This document shows positions 22,044-35,655 of a stretch of 64,000 nt of DNA, in pieces (position 1 is the stretch's first letter; each line of letters starts with the position of its first letter). Both the position numbers and the translations under genes were made by a program. Location: contig JARWIR010000023.1 of assembly GCA_029959085.1 (NCBI GenBank), positions 9,003,860 to 9,067,859 on the forward strand. The letters are read 5' to 3'. A model generated the notes under the pieces. The model saw only the letters and a list, made by a program, of their open reading frames with translations. It was not told where the DNA came from and made no database searches. Source of the DNA: Nemophila menziesii. Taxonomy: Eukaryota; Streptophyta; Magnoliopsida; Boraginales; Hydrophyllaceae.

Positions 22044-22807
22044 GGATAACGGAGTTAAATTGAAAAAGTTACAGCTATTTTAGTTGTGGGTGTACACCAG
22101 TTACGGGATTATGATATGAAGAGTGGACTTGGGCCATTTAATATTTTATTTACACACTTAATATAAGTCGAGTATAAAGAGACCTTTTGACTTTAACTTT
22201 ACACACAACTCAATTTACAAAAGTCAGAACATCAGAGAGAAAAGACAAAAGCAAGAGGAGAGAAGAAACTAAAATTTTAGAAGTGATTCTTCCAACAACA
22301 GTCAATTCAACAACTCTTAAATTAGGTTCTTATTATTTATTTATGTAAAACAATGAGTTCCTTTATTTTTATTTCTTAAGTTTTAATTTTTATTGTGAGC
22401 TAAATACTTTAAGTGCTTGAGAATCGCTTTAATGGGTTGAGCCCCAGTGTATTTAGTTAATGATTTTGAATTTGGGATTAAAAGATTCAATCAGAATTGG
22501 GTAATTAGTATTTTCTATTATCGTGAATTTATCTACTGTCTTTGAAGTCATGAATCAAAAATAGGAATTAGTGACTAAGCTATTTATTATAGTGGCGTAA
22601 TGATAACCTTGACAGGGGGTTTAATAACTGAACTATGTAATAGATGTAAGATATAAATTATTGATCCTGACAGACTTAGTTAATCTTGTAACCCATTGGG
22701 TAAAACACTTGAACATTCAAACGTAGCTTATTATCACCCTAATGGGGTTTGTAATACCCTAGGATAGCTCCTAAGTCCACCCTGACCGGAGTTAGGAGAA
22801 ACTCGAA
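22044..22807 (+). mobile_element. LTR-C fragment, plus strand
   Basis: Matches the inner part of LTR-C in plus orientation (equivalent to 60312-61075). It contains CACC-TGACGGGG-type motifs. It lacks both LTR ends. At 22807 it breaks directly into MULE sequence; this is the junction that starts the second macro-repeat. Confidence 0.75.
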
Positions 22808-25060
22808 AACTATATATTTATAACCATCAAAGAAAAAAAATCTGTTAGTATTCTTTACAAAAACTATATATTTATAACCATCAAAGATAACCAACCTTTT
22901 GTCTATCAGATATGAAAGTCCATTCTTGTTGATTACTTATACCAAGATCTTGTACCAAAAAGTTAAAAAACCATCTCCAAGAGTTACTATCCTCTTTCTC
23001 TGCTAGGTAATACACAATTGAGAATATACAGTTGTTCCCATAAATTCCAACTGCTGTTAAAATCACACCTGGATGTGGACCTTTTAGGTGTCATCCATCT
23101 ACCCCAACAACCTTTCTACAACAATCTAAAAACCCTCTCTTACAACCTCCAAGACCAACATAAAGTCTATGAAATCTTTCTACTCTAGTGAGCTCATCAA
23201 TAGTAGTTTCAATAGCTACAGTACTTCCAGGGTTACTTCTCTGATTTCTGCTAAATAATCATAAATCTTCTTGTATTTATCCTTGTATTTAACCTCTGTC
23301 ATGCCTTTTGCTAAGTGATATGCCATGTAGCATGTTCTGTTACTAACATTACCTGCATATTCCCGGTGCACTAACTATTGAAAATCACTCAGATTACTAT
23401 AAAGATTCAATCTTATCATCTGTTAGGTTTTCATCGATAAGCCTGAAAGGCCTCAATGGTGATTTATTTTTGGAACTCCTCTTACCTACTTTCTCTTCAG
23501 ACTTCAAAACCTTCAACACTTTATCCAATATATCGTTAATAGACTTCTCCTTCTCTCCAATATCAAAGAGTTGTTCTTCCAAAGTCTCATTAACAAAATT
23601 ATTTACTTCTTCTTTCTCACCTTCACCTTCAGTTACATTAACATCAGGTGTGTTTTGATCTTCGCAAACAACCTGAAAAGGTAAAAGAAATATACAATCA
23701 AATATATGTAAATTAAGGGGGTGATTTGTCAATCAACTGAAATGTTAAGGGCTAAACTGTCAAATGACTGTGTACCTTTATTGTTTCTTCTTCAACTATC
23801 TTTTCTTCCATGCTTTTCCCATAATGTCTTTCACCATTCTTTTCTTCCACGCTTTTCATATCAGGCCTTTCATCACAGGTCTTTCCTCCTTCTTCCAAAC
23901 CAACATTACCTACCTTGTTTAGTTCTTTCTCAGCAACTACATTCTCTACAGTCTATGAAACTAAATTTTTTACTTCGTCGTTCTCACCTTTAGTTACATT
24001 AACATCAGTTGTGTTTTGATCTTCACAAAAACCTATAAAGTTAAAATAAATATATAGTCAAATATATGTAAATTAGGGGTTAAGTTGTTAATCAACTAAA
24101 ATGTTAAGGGCTAAATGTCAAATGACTGTGTACCTTTATTGTTTCCTCTTCAACTGTCTTTTCTTCCATACTTTTCTCACCATGCCTTTCATCACTCTTT
24201 TCTTCTACACTTTTCATATTAGGCCTTTCATCACAGGTTTTAACTGCTTCTTCTTGCCCTTCATTACAGTTTTGAACTTCCATCTCATCAAGGTCATTAT
24301 TGGTATGAACTTTATCTTCTTCTTGTTGCTGAACTATTTCTTCAACCTTATTCCAAGTTAATAACAAAGGCATGAAATAAGGAGTTTAAATTTCGTGGTT
24401 TTCATGTATTACTGGTTTACTAACAACAAACAGGTCAACAGTTACGTTGTTCTCTCCAATGCTACACATCTCCATACATTTATCCTTGCAATCTAAACAT
24501 ACTAGACCATCAGGTAGTTTTTTCCCCAATTTCAAATAGTTGTACTCCATGTTACCTTTTATCCCTAACTTCGAAACAGTCTTCTTAAGTACATGTATAC
24601 TAAATTTGTCATATTCACAACCATCTACATACTCAATCTTTATATCATGGTAATTGCTCGTGTCTTCATTAAATATTCCACAAAAGCGAATCCTCAGTGC
24701 AAATTTCTCTGTTACACGATCAATTTCGAATAAATTAGTTACCCATTACGGTAGGAACCAATTAATGGAAAAATAATTATCAAATATGGATACACTATCA
24801 ATATGGTAACCGAATCCCGTAAAATATACTCCTATTACTAACTAAATCCCGCCCTTCATGCGTGATATCTAAAAATGTAATAAATATACTCGAAAACCCT
24901 ACATTTACAGATTAAAAGATCTTAACCAACAAGCAAAGATTTAGGGGTAATAAATAAACACACTTACTCCATAACGTAAACGGTGTCATTGATTATCTTT
25001 CGAGCTAAAGTACATCGTCTTATGCAATCTGGGTTCTTCGTCTTCTTGTTCTTCCCCAAA
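22808..25060 (-). pseudogene. MULE transposase pseudogene, copy 2
   Basis: Copy of the 3018-800 region with the same N-terminal domain, acidic linker, duplicated exon-intron unit and catalytic block (AVGIYGNNCIFSIVYYLAEK, ISDRQK). It lacks the last coding block and the minisatellite seen in copy 1, because it is truncated at 22808. The start codon is lost: CAT at 3016-3018 in copy 1 is changed here (TCTTCCCC context, about 25052). The VDG-TGA nonsense codon is shared with copy 1, so the common ancestor was already dead. Confidence 0.85.
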
Positions 25061-26044
25061 CCAAACCCTCCATTGTCTTTTGATTTTGATTTTGTTTTAA
25101 TTTTTTTGTTTTGTTTCGTGTATATATAGGGTAGGCATTTCAGAATTACCTATTTTGCCCTTTTAAAAATATGGGGTTAAGATTATTAATTAAATAAAAC
25201 GGATTAAGAATAAAAAAATAATAAAAATGCTCTTAACTGTGATTTTGGACGAAAAATGTTAGTAACGGACCACGAGTCACGAAACAAAAGTTAGGGGTAT
25301 CTAGTAGAATTAAACAATGGGGCAACTTGTCAATCTCATAAAAAATTAGGAGAAAAAGGTATAATTCCTCAAACTTATATAAAACCCTCATTTCGGTTAC
25401 CTTTTCTTCACAAATCAAAAGTAAGAGGAAAAGTTCTTTGGAGCACCGTAAGATATTTCTACGATCTCCATGATCTCCATTCGCCGTCTTTTTATCACTG
25501 ATGATTAAATCAGGTACACTCTCCATTCTCCTCACTTTTTTCATATTTCCCACTTATTAAGTTGTAATAACGATGAAATATACAATTGATCTGCAAAACC
25601 TAAGGTAAAAAAAAAGTAGGAGATATTGAGAAATTGTTACAATTAAGAAAGAAAGTTTATGCTGTTTGCTGGGTAAAACTCTGGATTTCTAGTCCATTGA
25701 ACAATTTCAATGTAGATGCTCGCTCTGTTATGGATTTCCTGACCGCTAAGAGAAATCAGAATCGTATCTTATACAATACATTTGCACCATAGGGGGCCAT
25801 ATAGGTGAAGAATGAGTTGGGTTAGTGGATGTGGTTGAAACATTATCACAATCCGAAGATATCTCATCAACTGCCCTCCCAACCAGTCTTTTTCTCTATA
25901 TGTGATATTCATGGATAATCATTAATGTATTTTATCTATAAATTTAATCATTAAATTGGGATTATAGCTTGAATTTGAGTTAGATTTGAACTAATTACTC
26001 TTTACTTTTACATATTTACTTGATAATTAAAAAAATATTAACAT
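25061..26044. other. MULE upstream region, copy 2
   Basis: Copy of 3019-4010, with a plus-strand TATATAAA near 25377 and the short ATG-plus-donor arrangement near 25499. Differences include a missing CCACCCCACCAATAG stretch. No intact gene. Confidence 0.5.
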
Positions 26045-29000
26045 AGAAATAATGCTTATTTATTTGGAAGGGATTAATAGTGATTTTTTTATATTTTGCA
26101 CACAGGCAGAAACTCATGTCAAGAATAATATCATTACTGAACAAAAACATAAAACGAATAAGATCGTTGGCCATGACATTTCAGTTAACTATGAAGGTTT
26201 AATAATTTCCATGGTAAGATTTAATTTGTAGTTTACTTTTACTGTGATATACTGTTAAGCGGAAATATTCATGATCACAGGAAACTCTGATGTTGATATT
26301 TCCTTTTCTTTTTTCTAGGTAAATGGTACTTATTAAAGATGGAAGCAATTAAGCTATTGTTACCTTGGAGAAAATTAGCAGCAGTCTATAAAGTGTTGTT
26401 TTGGTACTGAAAGTGTGGGCGAGGAGCCGTAGGAATAATGTCTCTGGTGTAGTAGTTTTGATTGTGATACCTTATTAAATTCTGTTGATGATATTGTGGT
26501 AAAAGTTTAGCCACCTGAGGCCTCACCAGAGTTGACAACATAAAACTTTTTTTAGTTGAATCATGTGAAGTAACTACTATATGTGATATCCCAATTGATT
26601 GTGCCACTTTAAGCAGCTGTTTCTTACTTTTTAGTTTATTGTATTAATGTGCAATTTAATTACTATAGATAATTTGTTTGTACTTTCATATTAAAGGTTG
26701 TGGTTTTTTAGTTTTAATTTAAAACTCATATTATATCGGTTGGTCGTGGTTCTCTCTATAAGTCTATAAGTCTATTAAGATATCTTTTTCAATTTATTAT
26801 TTTTTGTTTCTGATTTCTCTCTATTCTTTATTACGCTGCTCAAACCACATGGGAGCAGCTCGTCCAAAATGTGTTTACTGGTTCTGTTGTTTGCCGCAGA
26901 TTTGGTGTTCCGTGTGATTATTTGTGTTAGTGTATTTTTCTGATCCTTAATTGTTTCTTGGTGCTTGGTTAGTTTCCAATCTTTCGTCTTGGTTGAAGTT
27001 TCCAGTAAAGTAACTAGGTTGAGTACAAATGAGTGACCTGGTGAGACACCATTAAATTCAACTTTATTTTTCCTCAAGGATTGCCAGTTTAACATAGTCA
27101 AGGTTTCTTCAAAAAAACAATCATACAAGTTTCAAAAGTGTGTTGAATTTGGGTCCTTATAGTTTTATAAAGCCATATTTATGTGTAAGTTGTAAATATT
27201 GTTTTTAAGAGCATGTATTACTCATGACAAAAGAAAAAGAAAAAAGAACATGTATTACACAAAAGTAGCTTTGGTCGTGATAAAACAAGAAAGATTAGAG
27301 AATATGCACATAGTATAGTACATGCATGGACAACTTCAAGAATATAAATTAGGATAAACTTGAAATATAAAAAACGTGAGATAAGAAAAATACATAATAA
27401 CCATTTGGGTTAGCTCAACTGTCCAGAGCCTTGGCTTGGTTATTCTTTTAGGCACTACAGATTAGAACCGTGTCAATGACACCGGGTCTAAAAGTAACTC
27501 TTCCATTTAACTTAAAAGAAAATTACTTAAAAAACAAACTGCTCCAAATATAAAATTGTGAGCTTATAGGAATGAGTACATCATTTTTTCTGTGTTAATT
27601 TTTAAAAAGGTCAAAAAACATTCTCTTATTCTCAACAAGTCTAAATTTTAAACCATCAATGGGTTATATTTATATTTTCAATGGGTTGGGAGTTTTTTTA
27701 TGGGTTACGTATTTTTGGGTTGTGTATATTTTCCTAATGAGTTGTGTATATTTATCAACAGATTACATGTGATACTTATTAGGCAACAATTTTTTTATAA
27801 AGATGTGCTTAAAACCCAATTTTTGTAAACACGATGAACGAATTTCTACCTTACTGAGCTCATGATGAGTGCATTGAATTCAAATGATTATTTTCATCCA
27901 TACGAATTATAAAGAAGTTAGAAACTCGGAGTATAAGAAACTTGCTTGATCAATACATTAACGATAGCCAACGAACCCTCTTCTCTTATTTTCTAGAGAT
28001 TTTGATCCAATAGATATTAGAAACCTCTTCTAAACATCCAAAATCCACATGTGTTACTATATACTTATTTTGGAACAAAAAGAACTAACTTATAAGAGGC
28101 CCATAATATTTAGAAAAAAAATTAGTACTATATATATGAAAGCTCAGAGATTATGAGATTTTGATCCAGCAAATATTGGAGACCTCATAGTTTCCGTTCA
28201 GTTTTCAAGTGTGTGCAGCTATGAAAACTCAAAAGTTATGAAAACTCAAAAGTTGAGATCGGTGTTTTGATGGTGTTGGTGGGAAACTTAAGGGACGCCA
28301 TTAGTGGAGGTCAGTAATAATGATTTAAAGCTTACTTCTAGGATTTTATGTGTGGTGGTTAGAGGGTTCAGCGTTGGTTTGTTGTTCGAGCAGTTCTGCT
28401 AGAGAAGGTCGTGTGAAATTATGAAAGTTCGGTTAACCTTGGCGCTCAGAGAATTCAAAAAGAAGATGACATCCACCTCCCAGCTTGCCGACGTAATCCG
28501 TAAGTCGGTGATTTTTTTTCTTTTCCTTACTTAGTTTGTAGCTTTATTCTTTTTTTTTATTAATAATGAATATAGAGAAAAGTTTATTATATTTATGTGA
28601 GAAAAAGACCCCATGGATACTCAGTAATTTGTGATTTAGAAAAATACATGCCAAGGTTTTAAAAGTGGACAAACGGGTACACAACATTATATTTTTTGCC
28701 TTCCATTAGTACCCGATGTTAATTCTAATGTTAAGTGATGACGTGGTAGGGGTAAAACAGTTATTTCACAACTAAAAAAATTTATAATTTAATAAATAAA
28801 ATTATGCCACGTCAAAAATGAAAATGTTGTGAATCTGAATGTCCAATTTTGAAAAATTGGGAATCTATTTGTCAAATTCAAAACATTGGGTATTTAGGAG
28901 GTCTTTTTCCCTAAAAAAATAAGGGAGCAATCAACATAATTATCTTCACCGAACATAATAATAATATCTATAAAAGTTACGTCTAATATAAATGATATAA

Positions 29001-32000
29001 TAAATAATAATATACCTATGATATTGTTCAAACTAGACGTGGGGAGTATTATTTCATCGCTATTGTAGATGATTTCACTAGGTTTTGTTATATCTATTTG
29101 ATTTTTTGTAAATCTGGAGCATTGAAATGTTTTATGATATTTGTCAATAAAGCAGAAAACCAGTTAGAGTGGAAGGTAAAAACCTTAAGGACCGACCGTG
29201 GACGTGAATATCTATAATATTAATTTAAATAACCTTGTGATGAAAAGGGGATAGTAAGATATCTTCCTATACACCACAACCGAATGGTGTGGCTGAAAGA
29301 AGGAATGGAACAATCCTAGAAATGGTTAGGTCAATGATGGCACAAACTAATCTTCCAATATCTTATTAGGAAGATGCGTTGCTTAACGGTTTTTATATAC
29401 TTAACCGAGTACCCACAAAGACAATTTCATCTACTCCTTATGAATTTGGACAGGTAAGAAACCTAACCTTTCATACTTGTGACCCTGGGTGTCGGCAAAA
29501 TATGTTCATGACCTATCTCATAAATATGGAAAGTTAGTTCCAAGAGTCAAGAAGTGTATCTTTGTAAGATTGCCAAAGAACTCCAAAGGTTATGTGTTTA
29601 TTGGTTAACACGACGGTGACGGTCTTACCAAAATTGCGTCAAGAGATATCACATTTTTAGAAAATGATTTCCCTAGCAGAGGTGAGGTTAATAGAAATTA
29701 TGTTTTATGTGAATTTAATTATACTCCAAAGATGATATGGAAACAAATATGACACCTAATTAGCTAACACATACTCAAGAAGTAAATACTGACACTACTC
29801 CACATCGTGAGACAGAAGAAACAATTGCATCATCTAGTAATCCTATTTCTCACGATTCTCAACCTAAGAGAAGTTCTAGTGTTTTAGTTCCGCTTCTTTG
29901 GCTTAAAATCGAAGGAAAGGTCTTTATGATAACTCCACAAGATGTGAAAAGAACCTCGAACAGTAAGTACAAATCTTCCATGTCCTTCTAAGAATGAACG
30001 AAGTAAAGAAATGGATGAAGAAATGGAGTGGATGAAGAAAATCCAGGTTTGGGAACTGGTTGATTTCCCAAAAGGACGTAAGACAATTGGGAATAAATGA
30101 GTTCTCAAAATAAAAATAAAGCTTCACAATTATATTGAGAGGTATAAATCTCACTTTATAGCGAAATGTTATACTCAACGGGAAGGAATAGATTTTGAGG
30201 AAACTTTTTCTCTTGTTGTTAGATTTACCTCGTTACGTATTATTTTTATATTGCGGCCTATCTCAATCTCGATTTTCACCTAATAGATGTTAAAACTGCA
30301 TTTCATTAAGTTATTTCATCACTGATTTGAAATGATAATTGAAGACCATTGTGTTATGTAAGGTGTTCCAAGAAAAAAAAGTGATTTTATCTTTATATGT
30401 GGATGAAATCCTATTAGATAAGAATGATAAAGAGTTTAGCTTCTCAATTTGACATGAAAGATATGGAATAATCAAATTATATTCTTGGTGTTAATATTCA
30501 CAAATATAGGTCTAGACTATTATCTTTATCTTAAGAACCTTACATCATGAATATACTTGAGCGCTTTAGTATGAGTAAGTGAAATGTCATTGATACTTTT
30601 GTAGCAAAAAGAATAAACTTAAGTCTTGACATGTATCATAGCACTCCAGAAGAGAAACATAATATATCTACGAGAACCCTATTCTAGTGCCATAGGTAGT
30701 CTTATGTATGAGAGACACTTTGGACTCGGAAACATTTTGAATCCAATAAGATTCGATCCCAAGACCTCTTGGCCTCTACGTAGTAGTCTAACCACTAGAC
30801 AACCTATCGATCTTAACTCACATGTATGTTTCACATAAAAAAAAAGTTATTTTCGCTATTCTCTACATAGTGATAAGGTCACTCACCTTACACCCAACGA
30901 ACCCCGTTTCTCTTCATTTCTATCACAAATAGTTATTATTCATTCTTATCAAACCACTGTAAGTTAATCTATATCTTTATTCACAAGATTTGTTTTTTAA
31001 CCTAAAATGCGTATTAGGCCTAGTTTAATTTTGTGTCCCGTTAACCTTTTGAAGGTTAATTTTAGGGTTTAATGGTGATGATCAAGAAAAAAATTGTTAA
31101 TGGGTGTTTTAAATTATTGTATTTTTTAATAGGATGCATTATTAACATTTTTTATGGGTTTTACTTAGAATGAATCTGAATTTTCCTATCATGGTTCGCA
31201 ACATATTTCTACTACTCAAATACGTAAGAGGCCTCAACTTTCCCTAATTGGTACTCTCTCTCTCTATCTCTCTCTTGCTCTCATGTATTAATGTGTATTT
31301 ATATGGTTGTAATTATATATTAAAAAACAAATTCAATTATCCAATGCATTCGTGTATGTAACCCAACATGTTATTTTCATTGTATTGTTTTAGTTTAGAA
31401 ACAATAATTAATCAGATATGCAACGTCTTATTATGAGTCCAGGGTACAATTAGAAATTTTGTTTGTGGACGCTATAATATTAAAAGGATTTTAGTTAGTT
31501 GGATGAGGTGAAGTATGGTGGGATTTTATTTAGAATTTAATTATTAAATATAATTTTTATTCAATTTTTGTAAAGTTATTGTGTAAAATGTAATATCCTG
31601 TATATCAAAAAAATTATAATATGTTGAAAAATTATTTGAAAAACTTTATTCTCTAATGGATGAAGAAAATAAGTTTAACTAATCATTCTAAAAAATTATT
31701 TTATTAGCGTCAACTATTAAAAGGTCCAAAACTAAATTTTCTCATTTTTAATGGGTTTTAAGTTTTTTTCCTTCCGCAAATGGTCAAATTTTTAATGGGA
31801 TATTTTTGTTTTTATAATAAGATACGACTTTATCTAATGGTTTATACAAATTTTTTAATGGGTCACGTGTATTATTTTTTATAGATTAAAAATATTTTTT
31901 AAAGGGTATGTGTAATAATAAGTGTAAACTTTATTAGCTAATAATATTCTTGTAAAGACATTTGAATCAATAACCAATAAATACTTACCTAACATAATTT

Positions 32001-32058
32001 GGACTCATGAACAACCCATATATGACGACGAGGGGATCACTTGGTGGGATTAACAACA
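26045..32058. repeat. 6-kb duplicated unit, copy B3
   Basis: Single copy in the second macro-repeat. It has lost about 170 bp at 26262 (the second exon-like block), has about 28 extra bp inside the inverted-repeat element, and keeps (CT)6. Exon-like block 1 is at about 26106-26213, the SINE candidate at about 27405-27505, the inverted-repeat element at 28601-28909, and the tRNA-like segment at 30740-30808. From about 30840 to 32058 only AT-rich DNA is seen. Confidence 0.85.
29031..30737 (+). pseudogene. Ty1/copia integrase-RT remnant (B3)
   Basis: Third copy of the copia pol remnant: [24 protein letters not shown], then the RT blocks QVWELVDFPKGRKTIG and GIDFEETFS, YVDEIL and a degraded SSAIGSLMYE. 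It has its own stop in the integrase C-terminal block (GGTTAA at about 29604). Non-functional. Confidence 0.85.
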
Positions 32059-32562
32059 GATAAATAGCCGATAAAAAGATATATAACAAGCAACTAAGAT
32101 ATATATGTGTGTATGTATATATTAATGTATATCAATGTCGGTAAACAACCTGGAATAAACCTCGATTAGTAAAATACTGATAATTTGTACAGGGATATGT
32201 GGACCAAAACAATAATATTTCATAGTATTCAAAATTTATATATTACCATAACATCAGCGTAAAAATCTAATAAATGGTCAAGTAAAAAATAACAAAGGAA
32301 ATGTCATCAATAACGTGAGTAAAGATGAATAGTTATGTATTACTTGAATATACTTAACTAAATACCGTTTGATGTTTTTTTCTTGGTTTCTTATGTTTCT
32401 ATATAAAGAAATTAATTATATGGTAAATTGCACCATTTATCTTTCAGTACGTTGGTGGTCCAGGCTTGCTTGCACACACAACGAATAATCACACAGGGAT
32501 ATACATGCCTCCACATGCATATTCCAAATTCAATTCAGAACTAGGTTACTGGTGTCTCCTGG
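32059..32562. other. AT-rich spacer, copy 2
   Basis: Copy of 16391-16888 next to LTR-C. No gene or RNA feature seen. Confidence 0.55.
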
Positions 32563-34133
32563 TGTGTGATAAAATAACACCCCCATATAGGAAGGACACG
32601 TACCGCAAGTGTACAGATCATCCAAGTAATATCCGGTAAACGGGAATTCGATCTCAGGAACGGATTGGATATGACTTTAGATGTTATGTAATAAGTGTGT
32701 GTAGTTGTTATATGATGCGGAAAATAAAATAGATAAATATTTGTTTTGATTTTATTTAAGGACTAAAGTGCAAATAATGTAAAATACTAAATTAACTAAT
32801 GCAAATAAATGAGATGCAAGTAAATAAAATATGAGTAGACGCAAGGATGAGAAATCGTACTTGAGTTTCGCAAGGGTTTCGCCTAAATCTATTCAATCAA
32901 TGTTCTCGTTTAAGAGTCGAATTGGTAATTAATAATATTCGGGATTCAAGTTTCTCCTAACCCCCGTCAGGGTGGACTTAGGAGCTATCCTAGGGTATTA
33001 CAAACCCCGTCAGGGTGATTATAAGCTACCTTTGAAAGTTCAAGTGTTTAACCCAAACGGCTATAAGAAAACTAATTCCGCCAGGATCAATAATTTATAT
33101 CTTACATCTATTACCTAGTTTAGTAATTAAACCCCCCGTCAAGGTGATCATTATGCCACTATAATGAATAGCTTAATTACTAATTCCTATTTTTGATTCA
33201 TGACTTCAAAAATAGTAAAAAAATTCACGATAATAGAAAATACTAATTTACCCAATTAAAATTAAAACTTTCAATCCCATATTCAAAAACATTAATTAAA
33301 TAAATTGGGGCTCAGCCCATTAAAGCGATTCTCAAGCACAAATGAGTTTAGCTCATAATTGAAATTAAAACTAAAGAAATAAAATTAAAGGAACTCATGT
33401 TTTATAGAAAGAAAAATAAATAAAACCTAATTAAGAGGTTGTTGAATTGATTGTTGGTCGAAGAATTACTTCTCCAACTTCATCTTTTTCTTTTCTCTTG
33501 CTTTTGGCTTTTCTCTCTAACGTTCTGCCTTTTGTAAAATGAATTGTGTGTAAAAATAAAGTCAAAAGGCCTATATATACTAATAAAATCAGACTTTGGC
33601 TTATTTTAAATAATTTAATGAAATATTAAATGACCCAAGTCCACTCTTCAAGTCCAAATCATGTAACTGGTGTACACCATCCACTAAAACGACAATAACT
33701 TTCTCAATTTAACTTCAAATTGACTCATTCAACTTGCTATTTTTTTGTAACTCGATAAGGAACGAATCTTATTTACAACTAAGTGGCTGAATCCATGTTT
33801 AAGTGGCTCAAAATCAGCAATTATCATCAGCCTTCCAGATTTGTAGCTCCAGTTTGTCAACTCTTTGGGATATTTATTCTCGCCTTCGACTTCTTTACAC
33901 GATCTAAGACTCCCGTTCTTGATTTCTCTCCTTGCTAGTATTAGATACATACAAAATTTACACCAAAACAAACCATTTAACGTGCAAAAGTTTAATAAAT
34001 GAAAAATACTAAAATCCAAGGAGGAAAAATTATATATAACAATTTAATCCTAAAAGTCTATCGAATTAGTCAAATAATCACCTAAAATGATGTCTCCTAC
34101 GGCCATATAATTAGAGCAAAAGAGAAGACATCA
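32563..34133 (-). mobile_element. LTR-C, complete, minus strand, copy 2
   Basis: Same 1571-bp length and layout as 16889-18459, with the inverted-repeat module at 34088-34133 and the CACCCTGACGGGG motifs near 32958, 33003 and 33136. The LTR start is TGATGTCTTC here. It is a 3' LTR by the same PPT argument. It is a paralogue by macro-duplication, not an independent insertion. Confidence 0.8.
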
Positions 34134-35655
34134 AGACCTCCAAATAAAACCTTTGTCGTCTCGACAAAGTAAACTTACAAACAAAGGTCTAAGGTGAATG
34201 CAGAGATGCAAAAGCTAGTAAATACACCCAAAGCAATACTTAAAATAAATCTCATATAACAAACATTAGGAATTAATATACACATACACTTATCATGCCA
34301 AATCAAACACAAATAATATCAATCTTAAAATTAACTTCATAATGCTAGAAGGTTACACTTGTACTTATATCAATATGATGGCTATAGGGTGTTCATTGAT
34401 CCTCACTCGCTTTGAATGCTCCACTTAGTATACTCCCTATTAGCTGAATTATAAACTCACTATGAACCTAAGAATCATGAGGACTTTATGGTTTTAGCGT
34501 AGGCTTAGGGACAGTGGTGGTATGTATATTTGGTAAATTTGAAGTGAGCTTTTGGCTCTCTCCTGACTTACCTTCAACAACTGTCCACAAGCTTGAGTTT
34601 ACACTTGAATAATGTTCTCACTCAACCCATTTGATGAACTAATTTAGCATCCCTAAGTTAACCCAATATAGACTAAGATGATTTCAGAAAGTTTCCACTT
34701 TGCCGGGTAAGTTATTCTTTCTTTTTCTTTTTCAAATTCTTTTTTTTGTACAGTAGCTAATCAGGTTCCTGGTTTGTGATGATCGGGTTCCTGGTCCTTA
34801 TTGTATTGAATTCTTTTTTTTTTAAATCTCGGCAAAGGGTTACAAATAATAATATCATTTGAAATTGTGTCTTAATGTAAACACATATAGTTCCCTCCCC
34901 ATATAATTTCCCAAATATGGATCCACCACCCCAAACTCAAGTTTGAGACAGGTCTAAGGATCGTGATTGAAGTGCGGGTCATTTGGAAAGGCCTAATAAA
35001 CTAAGGGGATATGGTATTATATCGTGGCGACAAAAGAAAAGGCTTTAAGGCTCAAAATTGGGCTAAGAAGGTTTAAATTAATACAAGGGATAAAAGGCTA
35101 AAAAGGTCTCAAATGGCTTAACAAAGAACTGCCCCTATCATTTTTCTAGTTACATAGCTCGCCTCTAGTTCATACCTAATTGGGTTCTCTACTAATTTGT
35201 ATCTCACGTTCCACAAACCGAACATTTTCCTTAAGTACAAGTTTACTTCTTTTGCATTGTTCATTAATTATTCCTATCAATTAACTATGTTTGCATGCAA
35301 TGAAAGTGTGTTTTATACTAACTCCTAAAGTCCACTATTTACTATCATAGATTCATCAAAAGTATGCTTAATGGGTACATTTAAGATCTTCAACCGCGAC
35401 CCTTATTAATTTATTGAAAGCAATTAAAACACAGAACACGTAAAAATGGGATGAGGCAACGAACCCCACTCCAAACTAAAAAATGAGTCGTGTCCCCACG
35501 ACTCGAAAAGACTAAAAGTAACTAAACTAATATACACTAAATGATAAAGAGTTAGAAAACGTATCTCAACCAGCACTTGGCTGGTTACCAATGTTGCGTC
35601 CAGGTTGGGCATCTTTTGTGAGGATTGAGTAAATGACATGTTGCATATTGATCAA
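34134..35655 (-). mobile_element. LTR-C element 3' internal region, antisense, copy 2
   Basis: Copy of 18460-19990. The GAGTCGTG hairpin is at 35485-35504. The 7.2-kb tandem duplication starts inside it, at 34283. It ends at LTR-B. Confidence 0.7.
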
